From G963667145 sp963667145 (GTDB taxonomy: Bacteria; Cloacimonadota; Cloacimonadia; G963667145): DNA of 64,000 nucleotides. Position numbers and translations under genes: made by a program. Positions 8,416 through 16,105 of this stretch are shown in pieces; the first letter of the stretch is position 1; every line of letters begins with the position of its first letter. The notes below the pieces were generated by a model. It saw only the letters and a program-made list of their open reading frames with translations. It was not told where the DNA came from and made no database searches. The stretch covers positions 434,001 through 498,000 of the forward strand of contig OY762943.1 in the NCBI GenBank assembly GCA_963667145.1, in the 5' to 3' direction.

Positions 8416-8973
8416 TTATGAATTCTTATTAGTCAACGGTGACATCACCATATAAACCACGCGTCCCTCATTGGATGGAGCTTGGTCGACCTTGGCATAT
8501 TCTGTCATGTCTGTTTTAATCTTTTCCAACAAATCAAATCCTAACTGTTTATTGGCTAATTGACGTCCTTTAAATCTTACTGTAAATCTAACTTTGTCTT
8601 TGGCTTGCAAAAATTTTATCGCGTTTTTCAGCTTAAACTGATAGTCGTGTTCATCCGTAAGAGGACCAAATTTAATCTCTTTGGTCAGCACAATGTGTTG
8701 ATTTTTCCTCGATTCACGCATACTTCTTTCTTTCTGATAATGGTATTTACCAAAATCCAAAATCTTGCATACAGGCGGTTTGGCAGTGGGAGAAATCTCC
8801 ACCAAATCCATCTCTACAGCCTTAGCTCTAGAGAGTCCATCCATCAACGACACAATACCAACTTGGTTGCCTGCTTCGTCAATAAGCCTAATACTATCAG
8901 CTTTTATTTCCCTATTGATTCTTTCTTTTGACACGGTGGGTTTCAGCTTGGCTTTACCCTTTCTTATTCGAAT
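8416..8973 (-). CDS. infC: Translation initiation factor IF-3, probable AUU start
   Basis: IF-3 keeps the subunits apart and checks the initiator codon and tRNA. The protein has the N-domain (INREIKADSIRLIDEAGNQ, VEISPTAKPPVCKILDFGKY), a lysine-rich linker and the C-domain (TKEIKFGPLTDEHDYQFKL, VRFTVRFKGRQ). I set the start at ATT (8971-8973). A strong AGGAGG (8982-8987) lies 9 bases upstream, with ATC codons at 3 and 6 bases and no ATG, GTG or TTG near it. This gives 185 residues, the normal length. A longer ATG version (from 9024) would put that AGGAGG inside the gene and add residues the family lacks. Rare start codons on infC are the known basis of IF-3 autoregulation. Confidence 0.9.
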   Translation of the reverse strand: MRIRKGKAKLKPTVSKERINREIKADSIRLIDEAGNQVGIVSLMDGLSRAKAVEMDLVEISPTAKPPVCKILDFGKYHYQKERSMRESRKNQHIVLTKEIKFGPLTDEHDYQFKLKNAIKFLQAKDKVRFTVRFKGRQLANKQLGFDLLEKIKTDMTEYAKVDQAPSNEGRVVYMVMSPLTNKNS

Positions 8974-8987
8974 GATGATTGGCCTCC
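8971..8987 (-). promoter_or_regulatory. infC ribosome-binding site and non-canonical start
   Basis: On the minus strand AGGAGG (8982-8987) is followed by CCA, ATC, ATC and ATT. The ATT is in frame with IF-3 at 9-base spacing, and the second ATC at 6 bases is the alternative. Use of ATT or ATC lets IF-3 discriminate against its own message, as in other bacteria. Confidence 0.7.
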
Positions 8988-9013
8988 TCAATTCACTTTC
9001 ATTTTTTGCCAAT

Positions 9014-9046
9014 AAAAAAGGCAAATTGTAAAGAATACAACTTGCC
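9014..9046 (-). terminator. Intrinsic terminator in the infC leader (probable attenuator)
   Basis: On the minus strand GGCAAGTTGTA pairs with TACAATTTGCC (11 bp, one wobble) around a 5-base loop, followed directly by six T. It ends about 40 bases before the infC start. Placed between a structured leader and the first gene of the operon, it looks like an attenuator. It could also end transcripts from the upstream acetyltransferase gene. Confidence 0.7.
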
Positions 9047-9107
9047 TACCAAATCCATTTAGTTACGATTTTCACCTATAAAATTAAATCTAAGATAAAA
9101 ATCCAAA

Positions 9108-9167
9108 ACCTTAAGCAGTGTCTCTAAAGTTGTTCCCGTCAACAGCGGTCAACCCGCACCGTAAGGT
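9108..9167 (-). promoter_or_regulatory. Structured leader RNA upstream of infC, class unknown
   Basis: On the minus strand this 60-base segment folds as a three-way junction. ACCTTA...GTG (9157-9167) pairs with CAC...TAAGGT (9108-9120) as the closing stem. Inside are the hairpin GCGG-GTTGA-CCGC (9145-9157) and the small hairpin GTTG...CAAC (9129-9143). It precedes the terminator at 9014-9046 and the infC-rpmI-rplT-pheST operon. I do not recognise a riboswitch class, and it lacks T-box hallmarks. A ribosomal-protein (L20) or metabolite sensor are the options. A TTGACT at 9222-9227 could be part of its promoter. Confidence 0.5.
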
Positions 9168-9256
9168 AGAAACTCAAGTTTCATTTCTTTTACCACGCCA
9201 AATTTTAACTAAGCCCCTATAAGTCAAGCAGTTTTACAAATTTGGTAAATTATTAT

Positions 9257-9793
9257 TCACTCGTCGCTTTTTAATTTGCTATATATTTCCAAATCTGCGA
9301 AAATTTCACCAGTGAGTAACTCTCCTTGTCGCTCTATTCCTTCAAATTTAAAACCCAATCGCTGAGGAATCTTGCTACTCGGTTCGTTGCCAATTGCACA
9401 CTTTATCTGGATTCTATTCATTCCCAACTCACTAAAAGCAAACTCACATAGCCTCTCCACAGATTTGGTGATGATGCCTTGTTTCTGATATTTTTCAGAT
9501 AGCCAATAGCCGATTTCCGTTTTTTTGTTCGCTCTGTCCGTATCCTTAAATCCAATCAAACCGATAAATTCGTCCGCATTCTTGATAGCGAAAACATACT
9601 CAAATTTATCTTGCGGAGCGTTGACGATAGAGTTCACAAAATTTTCCGTGTCAGATAGTTTCTTGGTAAACTCCACAAACGGCAACCACTTCCCCAAATA
9701 CTCTCTTTGGCTGTCTATGAGATTGAAGATAGCAACAGCATCAGATAGTTGGAGTTGGGCTAATTTAACATCATTACTAATTTTTATTTTCAT
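9257..9793 (-). CDS. GNAT acetyltransferase, RimJ/RimL type
   Basis: This is a cytosolic acetyl-CoA N-acyltransferase of the group that includes ribosomal-protein alanine/serine acetyltransferases. In 178 residues it shows the fold in order: LQLSDAVAIFNLIDSQREYL, the beta strand EFIGLIGFKD, TEIGYWLSEKYQKQGI (acetyl-CoA loop region) and NRIQIKCAIGNEPSSKIPQRLGF. I chose the ATG at 9791-9793. An upstream in-frame TTG would add 13 residues the family does not need. The true substrate is unknown. Confidence 0.8.
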   Translation of the reverse strand: MKIKISNDVKLAQLQLSDAVAIFNLIDSQREYLGKWLPFVEFTKKLSDTENFVNSIVNAPQDKFEYVFAIKNADEFIGLIGFKDTDRANKKTEIGYWLSEKYQKQGIITKSVERLCEFAFSELGMNRIQIKCAIGNEPSSKIPQRLGFKFEGIERQGELLTGEIFADLEIYSKLKSDE

Positions 9794-9911
9794 GCTACGC
9801 ACAAAACATATCTCAATTTTTATGTCAAACAAAACATTTCAATTAGTTCCACCATTTCACAAAAAAAATATTGACTTAAAATCACACCTTTTAACTTTGT
9901 TACGAGTTGAT

Positions 9912-9988
9912 GCGCCCGTGGCTCAATTGGATAGAGCATCTGACTACGGATCAGAAGGTTTGGGGTTCGAATCCCTACGGGCGTGCCA
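9912..9988 (+). tRNA. tRNA-Arg (anticodon ACG)
   Basis: The cloverleaf is complete: acceptor GCGCCCG with CGGGCGT (G-U at the end), D arm GGCTCAATTGGATAGAGC, anticodon stem TCTGA/TCAGA with loop CTACGGA (anticodon ACG), T arm GGGGTTCGAATCCCT, and an encoded CCA end. The A at position 34 is normally edited to inosine, reading CGU, CGC and CGA. Confidence 0.96.
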
Positions 9989-10010
9989 TTTTTTTGTTCG
10001 GAATATAGAT

Positions 10011-10388
10011 ATGATTTACGGAATTGGCGTTGATATTGTCGAAGTGTCGCGAATACAAAAATCGATTGAAAAATTCGGTGATAAGTTTTTGCAGAAGATT
10101 TTTTTGGAAGAAGAAATCGCTTTCTGCCAAAGCAAGCCAAATCCTGCAATGAACTTCGCGGCTCGGTTTGCAGCTAAAGAAGCACTAAGCAAAGCACTTG
10201 GGACAGGATTCAGTGACGAAGTTAGTCCAAACCAAATCGAAGTCTTGAGAAGCGAAAACGGAAAAGTTGACATCGCTTTGCATTCCGAAACCAAAAAAAA
10301 ATGTGAGAGTCTTGGGATTAAAAAACTTAACCTAAGTATCTCTCACGAAAAAGAAACAGCTGTCGCATTCGTCGTAGCTGAAAAATAG
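10011..10388 (+). CDS. acpS: Holo-[acyl-carrier-protein] synthase
   Basis: AcpS moves 4'-phosphopantetheine from CoA to a serine of apo-ACP, activating fatty acid synthesis. The 125 residues carry the metal-binding aspartate in GIGVDIVEV (D8), the FAARFAAKEALSKALGTG motif with the second metal ligand, and SISHE near the C-terminus. The ATG at 10011 is the family start. Reading further upstream in frame would run through tRNA-Arg and is not real. The gene sits tightly between two tRNA genes on the same strand, so all three may share a transcript. Confidence 0.94.
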   Translation: MIYGIGVDIVEVSRIQKSIEKFGDKFLQKIFLEEEIAFCQSKPNPAMNFAARFAAKEALSKALGTGFSDEVSPNQIEVLRSENGKVDIALHSETKKKCESLGIKKLNLSISHEKETAVAFVVAEK

Positions 10389-10409
10389 ATTTTATTAAAA
10401 TTTCATACT

Positions 10410-10499
10410 GGAGATGTGTCCGAGTGGTTGAAGGAGCACGCTTGGAAAGCGTGTATACGGTTACCCGTATCTAGGGTTCGAATCCCTACATCTCCGCCA
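10410..10499 (+). tRNA. tRNA-Ser (anticodon GGA)
   Basis: This is a 90-base class II tRNA. The acceptor GGAGATG pairs with CATCTCC, followed by G and CCA. The anticodon stem CACGC/GCGTG encloses TTGGAAA, giving GGA for UCC and UCU codons. The long variable arm TATACGGTTACCCGTATC and T loop GGTTCGAATCC confirm a serine tRNA. It ends two bases before the convergent pfk stop. Confidence 0.96.
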
Positions 10500-10500
10500 T

Positions 10501-11601
10501 TTATTCATCTCCGAAGCAAATCCTCACTCCTCTGGCGGTCTTAATCATATCGGAATTTTTATCCACCAAGTTATAAGTTGAGATGGCTTCTTTCAGGCTG
10601 ACGGATTCCATCTTCTTGTGATTGACCACCACCATTTTGCCGAACTCTTTGTTCAGCACCATTTCAAACGCTTTCACTCCAAACTGAGTGGCAAGATTGC
10701 GGTCGAAAGCACTCGGTCTGCCTCCACGTTGCAAGTGACCAAGCACAGAAGTACGCACATCCGCAGTGATTGTAGGGTCAGAGCGAAGCAATTTTTCCAA
10801 TTGGAGACCTATTCCTCCCAAAACCTTTTGCTCATGCCCCACCTCTTCACTTTTTCTGCTAAATATATCGCCGTCTTTGGGCTTAGCGCCCTCGGCAACC
10901 ACCATAATCAAAAAGCCTTTTCTCTCTATTCGCTCTTTAATTTTATTTTTCACAATATCCAAGTCGTAGGGAATTTCGGGGATTAAACAAATTTCTGCAC
11001 CTGCCGCCAGTGAACTGTGCAAAGCTATCCATCCGGCATATCTGCCCATAACTTCCAAAATGAGAACTCGATGATGAGACGCAGCGGTCGTCACAAGTTT
11101 GTCTATCGCATCTGTGGCAACATCTACAGCTGTGGAAAATCCGAAAGTATAATCGGTGCAAGACAAGTCGTTATCGATGGTTTTCGGCACTCCAACCACG
11201 TTCAAACCCTTTTCAAAAAGATTTTGGCTTATGGTCTGCGAGCCGTCACCTCCGATGCTGATGATAGCCTCAAATCCCGCCTCTCTTAACTCCTTAATCA
11301 TCAAATCCGACCTGTCTTCCAAAACGATTTCGCCATTAGCATCTTTCACAGGAAATCCAAATGGACCACCTTTGTTGGTTGTTCCCAAAATAGTTCCGCC
11401 TTGCACATGAATGCCCGACACCTTTTTCTTATCCAATTTGATAAGTCGCCAAGGCTGTTGCAGAACTCCATTGTAAGCATCCGTGCTCCCCCAAATTTCC
11501 CAATCGGGTTCACTATCGGCTCTTTTTACTATCGCTCTGATTACCGCGTTCAACCCTGGGCAATCGCCTCCACCTGTCACAACCAAACATTTTTTTTTCA
11601 T
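10501..11601 (-). CDS. 6-phosphofructokinase, predicted ATP-type
   Basis: It phosphorylates fructose 6-phosphate in glycolysis. The 366 residues show TGGGDCPGLNAVIR at the start, GGDGS at 117-121, the catalytic PKTIDND (139-145), EVMGRYAGWIA and a C-terminal LGHLQRGG. In this family a glycine in GGDGS allows ATP and an aspartate at the same place selects pyrophosphate. This copy has glycine (G120), so ATP is the likely donor, although the lysine of PKTIDND is shared with PPi enzymes. It lies 7 bases after a second, divergent paralogue. Donor choice is inferred from two residues only. Confidence 0.88.
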   Translation of the reverse strand: MKKKCLVVTGGGDCPGLNAVIRAIVKRADSEPDWEIWGSTDAYNGVLQQPWRLIKLDKKKVSGIHVQGGTILGTTNKGGPFGFPVKDANGEIVLEDRSDLMIKELREAGFEAIISIGGDGSQTISQNLFEKGLNVVGVPKTIDNDLSCTDYTFGFSTAVDVATDAIDKLVTTAASHHRVLILEVMGRYAGWIALHSSLAAGAEICLIPEIPYDLDIVKNKIKERIERKGFLIMVVAEGAKPKDGDIFSRKSEEVGHEQKVLGGIGLQLEKLLRSDPTITADVRTSVLGHLQRGGRPSAFDRNLATQFGVKAFEMVLNKEFGKMVVVNHKKMESVSLKEAISTYNLVDKNSDMIKTARGVRICFGDE

Positions 11602-11608
11602 GCTTACC

Positions 11609-12814
11609 TCACAAAATTTTCTCCACTTTCGGAGCTCTCAATCGATTTGGCAAATAGAAACCAGAACCAACCAGAGGACGCAAATAGTACCGTAATTCGT
11701 CGGTCACGTTATTTCCTCTTTCGTTTATATAATAGTCTGGAACTTTCCTAGTCTTTCCAGCTACTTCCTCGATAGGAATTAGTTTGTAATCTACTGAATA
11801 GAAGCCTGTTCGTTGGATACTCATTGAACCATCTTCTTTGTGCCAAATGGCGAATTGCACGGCTCTCTCGGCAATTTCTCTGGCTTCGCTTTGGTCAACA
11901 TCGGAAACACACCCGTAGAACGAGCGTTGCAAGTAGCCGAAAGTATCCGCTCTCACTCTGGAAATATCGGTATGCTTGCGAACATAGTCAGCCAGCAAAT
12001 CTCCCAAAGCTCCAGTTCCCGACAACTGCACATTGCCGTGAGCATCACACTCCTGATGTTGCATCAGCTTGGTGATAATCTCTTTGCCATCTTTGTCGGC
12101 AATCCCCTCGGAAACTGCCACCACACAGCGACCGAATTTTTTATAAACTTTCTCAATATCCTCAATGAACTTTTCCTTATCAAAAGGTCGCTCGGGCAAA
12201 TATATCAGATGCGGACCATCATCAGGATATTTCTGAGCCAAGCTGGAAGCAGCGGTGAGCCAACCTGCGTGGCGACCCATTATCACTCCAATGTAAACTC
12301 CCGGCAAAGCTTTGTTATCCAAATTCACACCCATGAACGCCTGAGCCACAAAGCGAGCAGCAGAGCCATACCCTGGGGAATGGTCGTTACCAACCAAGTC
12401 GTTGTCGATGGTTTTTGGGATATGAATTGCCCTGAAATCGTAACCATCTTTTATCGCCTCTTCCTTCACAATCCGCACCGTATCGGACGAATCGTTGCCT
12501 CCGATGTAAAAGAAATAGCGGATATTGTATTTTTTTAGCACAGCAAAAATCTTTTTGCAATATTCTGCGTCTGGCTTAATCCTTGTGGACAACAACGCAG
12601 AAGACGGCGTGAGAGCGACTTGCTCCAAATTGTGAGTAGTTTCCTGAGTGAGATCCAAAAAATTCTCGTTAACTATGCCTTCCAAACCATTCAGCGAACC
12701 ATACACTCTGGTAACTTGTGGAAATTTGCGTGATTCCAACACCACACCTACCAATGATTGATTGATCACAGCGGTAGGTCCGCCCCCCTGTGCAACTAAA
12801 ACTTTACCTTCCAT
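11609..12814 (-). CDS. Phosphofructokinase, predicted pyrophosphate-type
   Basis: This is probably diphosphate:fructose-6-phosphate 1-phosphotransferase, a reversible step of glycolysis that uses PPi. The 401 residues include QGGGPTAVINQS, GGNDSSDT (105-112), PKTIDNDL (133-140), GVIMGRHAGWL and a C-terminal FGYLQRS. The aspartate D108, in place of the ATP-type glycine, together with K134 is the PPi signature. It is the promoter-proximal gene of a two-gene operon with the ATP-like paralogue, so the cell can make both enzymes from one message. Confidence 0.9.
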   Translation of the reverse strand: MEGKVLVAQGGGPTAVINQSLVGVVLESRKFPQVTRVYGSLNGLEGIVNENFLDLTQETTHNLEQVALTPSSALLSTRIKPDAEYCKKIFAVLKKYNIRYFFYIGGNDSSDTVRIVKEEAIKDGYDFRAIHIPKTIDNDLVGNDHSPGYGSAARFVAQAFMGVNLDNKALPGVYIGVIMGRHAGWLTAASSLAQKYPDDGPHLIYLPERPFDKEKFIEDIEKVYKKFGRCVVAVSEGIADKDGKEIITKLMQHQECDAHGNVQLSGTGALGDLLADYVRKHTDISRVRADTFGYLQRSFYGCVSDVDQSEAREIAERAVQFAIWHKEDGSMSIQRTGFYSVDYKLIPIEEVAGKTRKVPDYYINERGNNVTDELRYYLRPLVGSGFYLPNRLRAPKVEKIL

Positions 12815-12965
12815 AAAAATAAATCTCCTTGTTTTATTACAACACTAATCTGATTGAATTATGCAGATGTCAAGGATTATTAGATGAACTACTTATAATC
12901 CCATATTTTACTTGCAAAAAAGAAAAAGGTTTATAAATTGTCTAATATGCAAATTAGGAGTTAAA

Positions 12966-13634
12966 ATGGAATTTTTCAGTCGAAACGAATTGCTCTGGGG
13001 CAAAGATAATCAAGAAATTTTGGGAAACTGTAGGATTAGCATTTTCGGTTTAGGCGGGCTTGGTTGCAGTGTTTTGCAGGCGTTAGTCCGTGCTGGAGTA
13101 AAAAATTTTTGTTTGTACGACAACGGAAAAATCAACGCTTCCGACATCGGCAGACAAATTTTGTATGATAGCTCCGACATTGGCAAATCAAAGCCTGAAA
13201 CTGCTTCCGCCAAGCTCAAGCAAATAAATCCCGAATGCGAAATTAGTTACTTCAATCAGGATATTAACGAAATAGCCGAGCTTGCTCCATCAGATTGCTA
13301 TGTGGACTGCGTAGACGGCTTTCAAACCAAAAAGCAAATCCAAAAATTGGTTGGTAAACAAAATTTTTTGGTGCATGGAGCAGTAGAAAGAAAGTACGGG
13401 CAAGTTGCTACTTTTCACGAAGAGAACACTTTTTTGACTTTGGATACCTTGTATAAAGGCAAAAGTGATGAAAATATTTCTCGTGCCATTTGCCCACAAG
13501 CCGTGATGTTTATCGGCAGTTTAATTGCTGATGAAGTTATAAAGGTTGCTTGGGGAGAAGCAAAGCTTTTAAATAAAATTTTGCTCGCTGATTTGGAAAA
13601 TTATGAGATGAAGGTGATTGGGGGATATAAATAA
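12966..13634 (+). CDS. ThiF/MoeB/HesA-family E1-like protein
   Basis: Proteins of this family adenylate the C-terminal glycine of a ubiquitin-like sulfur carrier (ThiS, MoaD) or act on tRNA t6A (TcdA). The Rossmann loop GLGGLG is at 28-33, the arginine-finger segment DIGRQ at 60-64, a conserved aspartate at D117 and ICPQAVMFIGSLIADEVIK at 175-193, where C176 is a possible acceptor. There are no paired CxxC motifs for zinc. The ATG at 12966 has an AGGAG upstream. It is monocistronic. A carrier with a GG end is encoded at 23601-23825, a plausible but distant partner. Specificity is uncertain. Confidence 0.8.
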   Translation: MEFFSRNELLWGKDNQEILGNCRISIFGLGGLGCSVLQALVRAGVKNFCLYDNGKINASDIGRQILYDSSDIGKSKPETASAKLKQINPECEISYFNQDINEIAELAPSDCYVDCVDGFQTKKQIQKLVGKQNFLVHGAVERKYGQVATFHEENTFLTLDTLYKGKSDENISRAICPQAVMFIGSLIADEVIKVAWGEAKLLNKILLADLENYEMKVIGGYK

Positions 13635-13642
13635 AATTTATT

Positions 13643-14109
13643 TATTGATAATTTTCATATAAATCCATCTTTGTATTTATTCCATGCACTTTGAAAGCCT
13701 TCCTTTATGCCTTTTATCAAGAACTAAATGAACTTCCCTTGGAAAATTTCAATTTGATACTTTCTTTTTCATCTTTTAACAAAACAATTAATGTTGTTTC
13801 CGTTAGCTTAATAATTTTTAAAATTAATGGCTTATTTGATTTACTCTTGTATAAATAAAGTGATTTGCTTTTCGGCATCCATTCCCAAGTCCCTTTTTCA
13901 TTTTCCTCTTCATCTATGCTATCAAAAGTCCCATCTTCGTAAAATTGTAAGTAATCTTTCTTTTCATTCTCTTCGGGAGAAAAAGTCATGCCATAGTAAA
14001 TATAGCCTTGAAAATTCCACTTCTCGCAAAAGTCTAACTTTGAAAGAGTTTTTGCGTTTATGCTTGTTGCAAAAATAATTAGTAATGCCGTTAATGCTCT
14101 GTTCATTTT
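13643..14109 (-). repeat. Inverted duplication, copy A (about 467 bp)
   Basis: This segment matches 28281-28748 in opposite orientation. The match starts about three bases before the ATG of the secreted-protein gene and ends after ATGAAAATTATCAATA, the first codons of the M28 peptidase gene that is intact only at the other copy. The last 73 bases (13643-13715 versus 28676-28748) differ at one position, while the coding part is about 90 percent identical by eye. Copy A is therefore probably the derived copy. Confidence 0.85.
13717..14106 (-). CDS. Small secreted lipocalin-like protein, copy A
   Basis: This 129-residue protein has a signal peptide (MNRALTALLIIFATSINA) and then a compact beta-rich domain with YLQFYEDGTFDSI, GTWEWMPKSKSLYLY and PLILKIIKLTETTLIVLL. 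That order (field strand, 'dGtf', 'gtW', 'l.l', 'I..lt.t.lvl') resembles small lipocalin-like domains found in Bacteroidetes exported proteins. Function is unknown. It is nearly identical to the product at 28284-28667, with a different C-terminal end caused by a one-base indel. It starts two bases after the stop of the FAD oxidoreductase gene, so it now relies on that operon for expression. Confidence 0.7.
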   Translation of the reverse strand: MNRALTALLIIFATSINAKTLSKLDFCEKWNFQGYIYYGMTFSPEENEKKDYLQFYEDGTFDSIDEEENEKGTWEWMPKSKSLYLYKSKSNKPLILKIIKLTETTLIVLLKDEKESIKLKFSKGSSFSS

Positions 14110-15641
14110 TATGATTGGCTACATTTTTTGATAATAGACAACGCTGCTTTAATGCCATCGGCTGCGGAACTGACTATGCCTCCAGCTCTTCCCGAAGCTT
14201 CTCCCACTACATAAAAGCCAGAACATCCACAACTTTCTCCATTTTCTTCTCGCATAACTTGTATCGGAGAGGATGTTTTGCTTTCTAATCCCAAGAGGAA
14301 ACCTGCATCGTAACCTTTTATCTTTCGACAAAAGTCAAGCAGTCCATTTTGTAGTCGAGGAAGAATGCTTTTGGGTAAATAGCCTGAAGGTTCAAAAGGC
14401 ATCAAACCAAGAAGATAGGAACTTTCTTTTGGCAATTTCCCAGAATTTTTGCCTTTGATGAAGTCTTGAATGGAAATGCAAGGTACTTGGAAACCAAAAT
14501 CGGCTTTGAACTTCTGTTCTAATAGGGTTAACCATTCCAAAACTTCAAGAGCGTCAACCTCTCCCCCCCAATCTACCACAGGGTTATAAGAAGCTACAAC
14601 TGCCGCATTTGCAAACTTCCCATCGCGTGCATACAAACTCATTCCGTTGACGATGTTCACATCTTCAAAAGGTGCCGCTTGGATAATTCGTCCACCAGGG
14701 CACATGCAAAAACTATAAACTCCATCTGGTGCTGTAAGACGATATTCGGCAGCTTTTATTCCAGAAAGTTGTGGCTGTCCCCATTGTGCTTTATTGATAA
14801 GTTGTTGAGGATGTTCAGCTCGCATTCCCAGAGCAAAAGCCTTAGCTTGAAAAGGAATGCCACAGCGAATCATCATTTTCAAAGTGTCTCGTGCGGAATT
14901 GCCAGGGGCAACAATAACATATGGCGACGTCAATTGACCATTAGAAAAATCTGTCTGCCATTGTCCGCCCTGTTGCCGAAAATTTTCTGCCACACTATCA
15001 AAAAGAATTGTTCCACCTGCTTCCTGAAAGCGTTTACGAAGAGCTTTTGTCACATTAAAAAGAATATCAGAACCGACATGAGGATGAGCCAAGTAAGCAA
15101 TTTCCTGAGGAGCACCAGCTCTGATATACGCCTGATGAACAAATTCACGCTCAGCTGAAATGTGCTTGGAACGGCTGGTCAATTTCCCATCGGAAAAAGC
15201 TCCAGCTCCACCTTCTCCAAAAGCATAATTCCCTTGCTCGGAGAACGAACCGCCTTGTTCAAATTTGGCGATAGCTTCTTTGCGTTTTTCTATGCAATGC
15301 CCTCGCTCAAGCAAAGTTACAGGAAAACCTGCTTCGGCTAAAACTATGCCACTAAAAATTCCTGCAGGTCCAGAGCCAATAATCGTCACTGGTTTGGGAT
15401 TTTTGAGCTTCCCAGAAAAAAATGGTTTGCCACAAGCAAAGTTTTCTTCGCCAATGTCGGTCAAAATCTCGATTTGTATTACCCAATGAATACGATTTTT
15501 ATTTCTGCAATCTAAACTTTTTTTAACAATTCGGTAAGGAATTTTCGCTCCGATTTTCTTCTGAACACTTTTAGCTAAATCTTCGGAAGTATAACCAGGA
15601 GGTATTTCTAATGTTAAAGTTTTATTAGCCATCTTGTGCAT
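14109..15641 (-). CDS. FAD-dependent dehydrogenase, COG2509 type
   Basis: This is a cytosolic flavoprotein of unknown substrate. The first 80 residues form a small N-terminal domain (IPPGYTSEDLAKSVQKKIG, RIHWVIQIE). They are followed by the FAD-binding GSGPAGIFSGIVLAEAG from about residue 90, ERG at the ribose-binding end, and a C-terminal GEASGRAGGIVSSAADGIKA that closes the FAD site. A serine- and glycine-rich stretch (GEGGAGAFSDGKLTSRSK) is typical of this uncharacterised group. Length (510) is normal. It heads toward the duplicated secreted gene and follows the GNAT gene by 3 bases. Confidence 0.85.
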   Translation of the reverse strand: MHKMANKTLTLEIPPGYTSEDLAKSVQKKIGAKIPYRIVKKSLDCRNKNRIHWVIQIEILTDIGEENFACGKPFFSGKLKNPKPVTIIGSGPAGIFSGIVLAEAGFPVTLLERGHCIEKRKEAIAKFEQGGSFSEQGNYAFGEGGAGAFSDGKLTSRSKHISAEREFVHQAYIRAGAPQEIAYLAHPHVGSDILFNVTKALRKRFQEAGGTILFDSVAENFRQQGGQWQTDFSNGQLTSPYVIVAPGNSARDTLKMMIRCGIPFQAKAFALGMRAEHPQQLINKAQWGQPQLSGIKAAEYRLTAPDGVYSFCMCPGGRIIQAAPFEDVNIVNGMSLYARDGKFANAAVVASYNPVVDWGGEVDALEVLEWLTLLEQKFKADFGFQVPCISIQDFIKGKNSGKLPKESSYLLGLMPFEPSGYLPKSILPRLQNGLLDFCRKIKGYDAGFLLGLESKTSSPIQVMREENGESCGCSGFYVVGEASGRAGGIVSSAADGIKAALSIIKKCSQS

Positions 15642-15644
15642 TGA

Positions 15645-16094
15645 CTACCTTTTATCCCTTAATTTCATATGTAAGATTGGATAAGGTTTTCCTGAGGAAT
15701 CCAGTTCAGAACGCCCATAAATTTCAAATCCATTTTTCTCATAAAAAACAACAGCTTGCTTGTTTTCTTCGTCCACATCAACTTTTGTAACGCATTGTTC
15801 GCCAATTGAATACTCCAACAACGCTCTCCCCAAACCCTTTCCCCTATTTGCAGAATGAATGAAGAGCATTTCCAGTTTCCCATCAAACACTCCACTAAAG
15901 CCCAAAATCTCGCTTCTATCGTTTTTAATGCATCTCAATTCAACAGCATCAAAATAAGAGTTTAGAACAAGTGCTTTGTAATATTCAAAATCATCTTCTT
16001 TCAGAAAATGATGTGTTGCTCTCACAGACGATTCCCAAACCTTGATTAATTCCAGATACTCTTTTTTGCGGACTTTCTCTATTCTAACCTGCAT
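15645..16094 (-). CDS. GNAT acetyltransferase, YjaB-like
   Basis: This is a 149-residue N-acetyltransferase. Visible are HHFLKEDDFEYY, GFSGVFDGKLEMLFIHSANR, the acetyl-CoA loop RGKGLGRALLEYSI and EENKQAVVFYEKNGFEIYGR. The order and spacing match the YjaB/PhnO-like branch. Substrate is unknown. It lies in a four-gene minus-strand run (LacX-like, SnoaL-like, GNAT, FAD enzyme) with gaps of 3-11 bases. Confidence 0.82.
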   Translation of the reverse strand: MQVRIEKVRKKEYLELIKVWESSVRATHHFLKEDDFEYYKALVLNSYFDAVELRCIKNDRSEILGFSGVFDGKLEMLFIHSANRGKGLGRALLEYSIGEQCVTKVDVDEENKQAVVFYEKNGFEIYGRSELDSSGKPYPILHMKLRDKR

Positions 16095-16105
16095 TTTTTT
16101 GAAAC

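Noticed and set aside
9108..9167. T-box or purine riboswitch identity for the infC leader
   Set aside because: The GTTTCTACC string recalls purine riboswitches, but the required junction and loops are absent; no T-box antiterminator sequence is present.
9525..10388. A 287-residue plus-strand frame including AcpS
   Set aside because: The first 162 codons run antisense to the acetyltransferase and through tRNA-Arg; only the part from 10011 is a gene.
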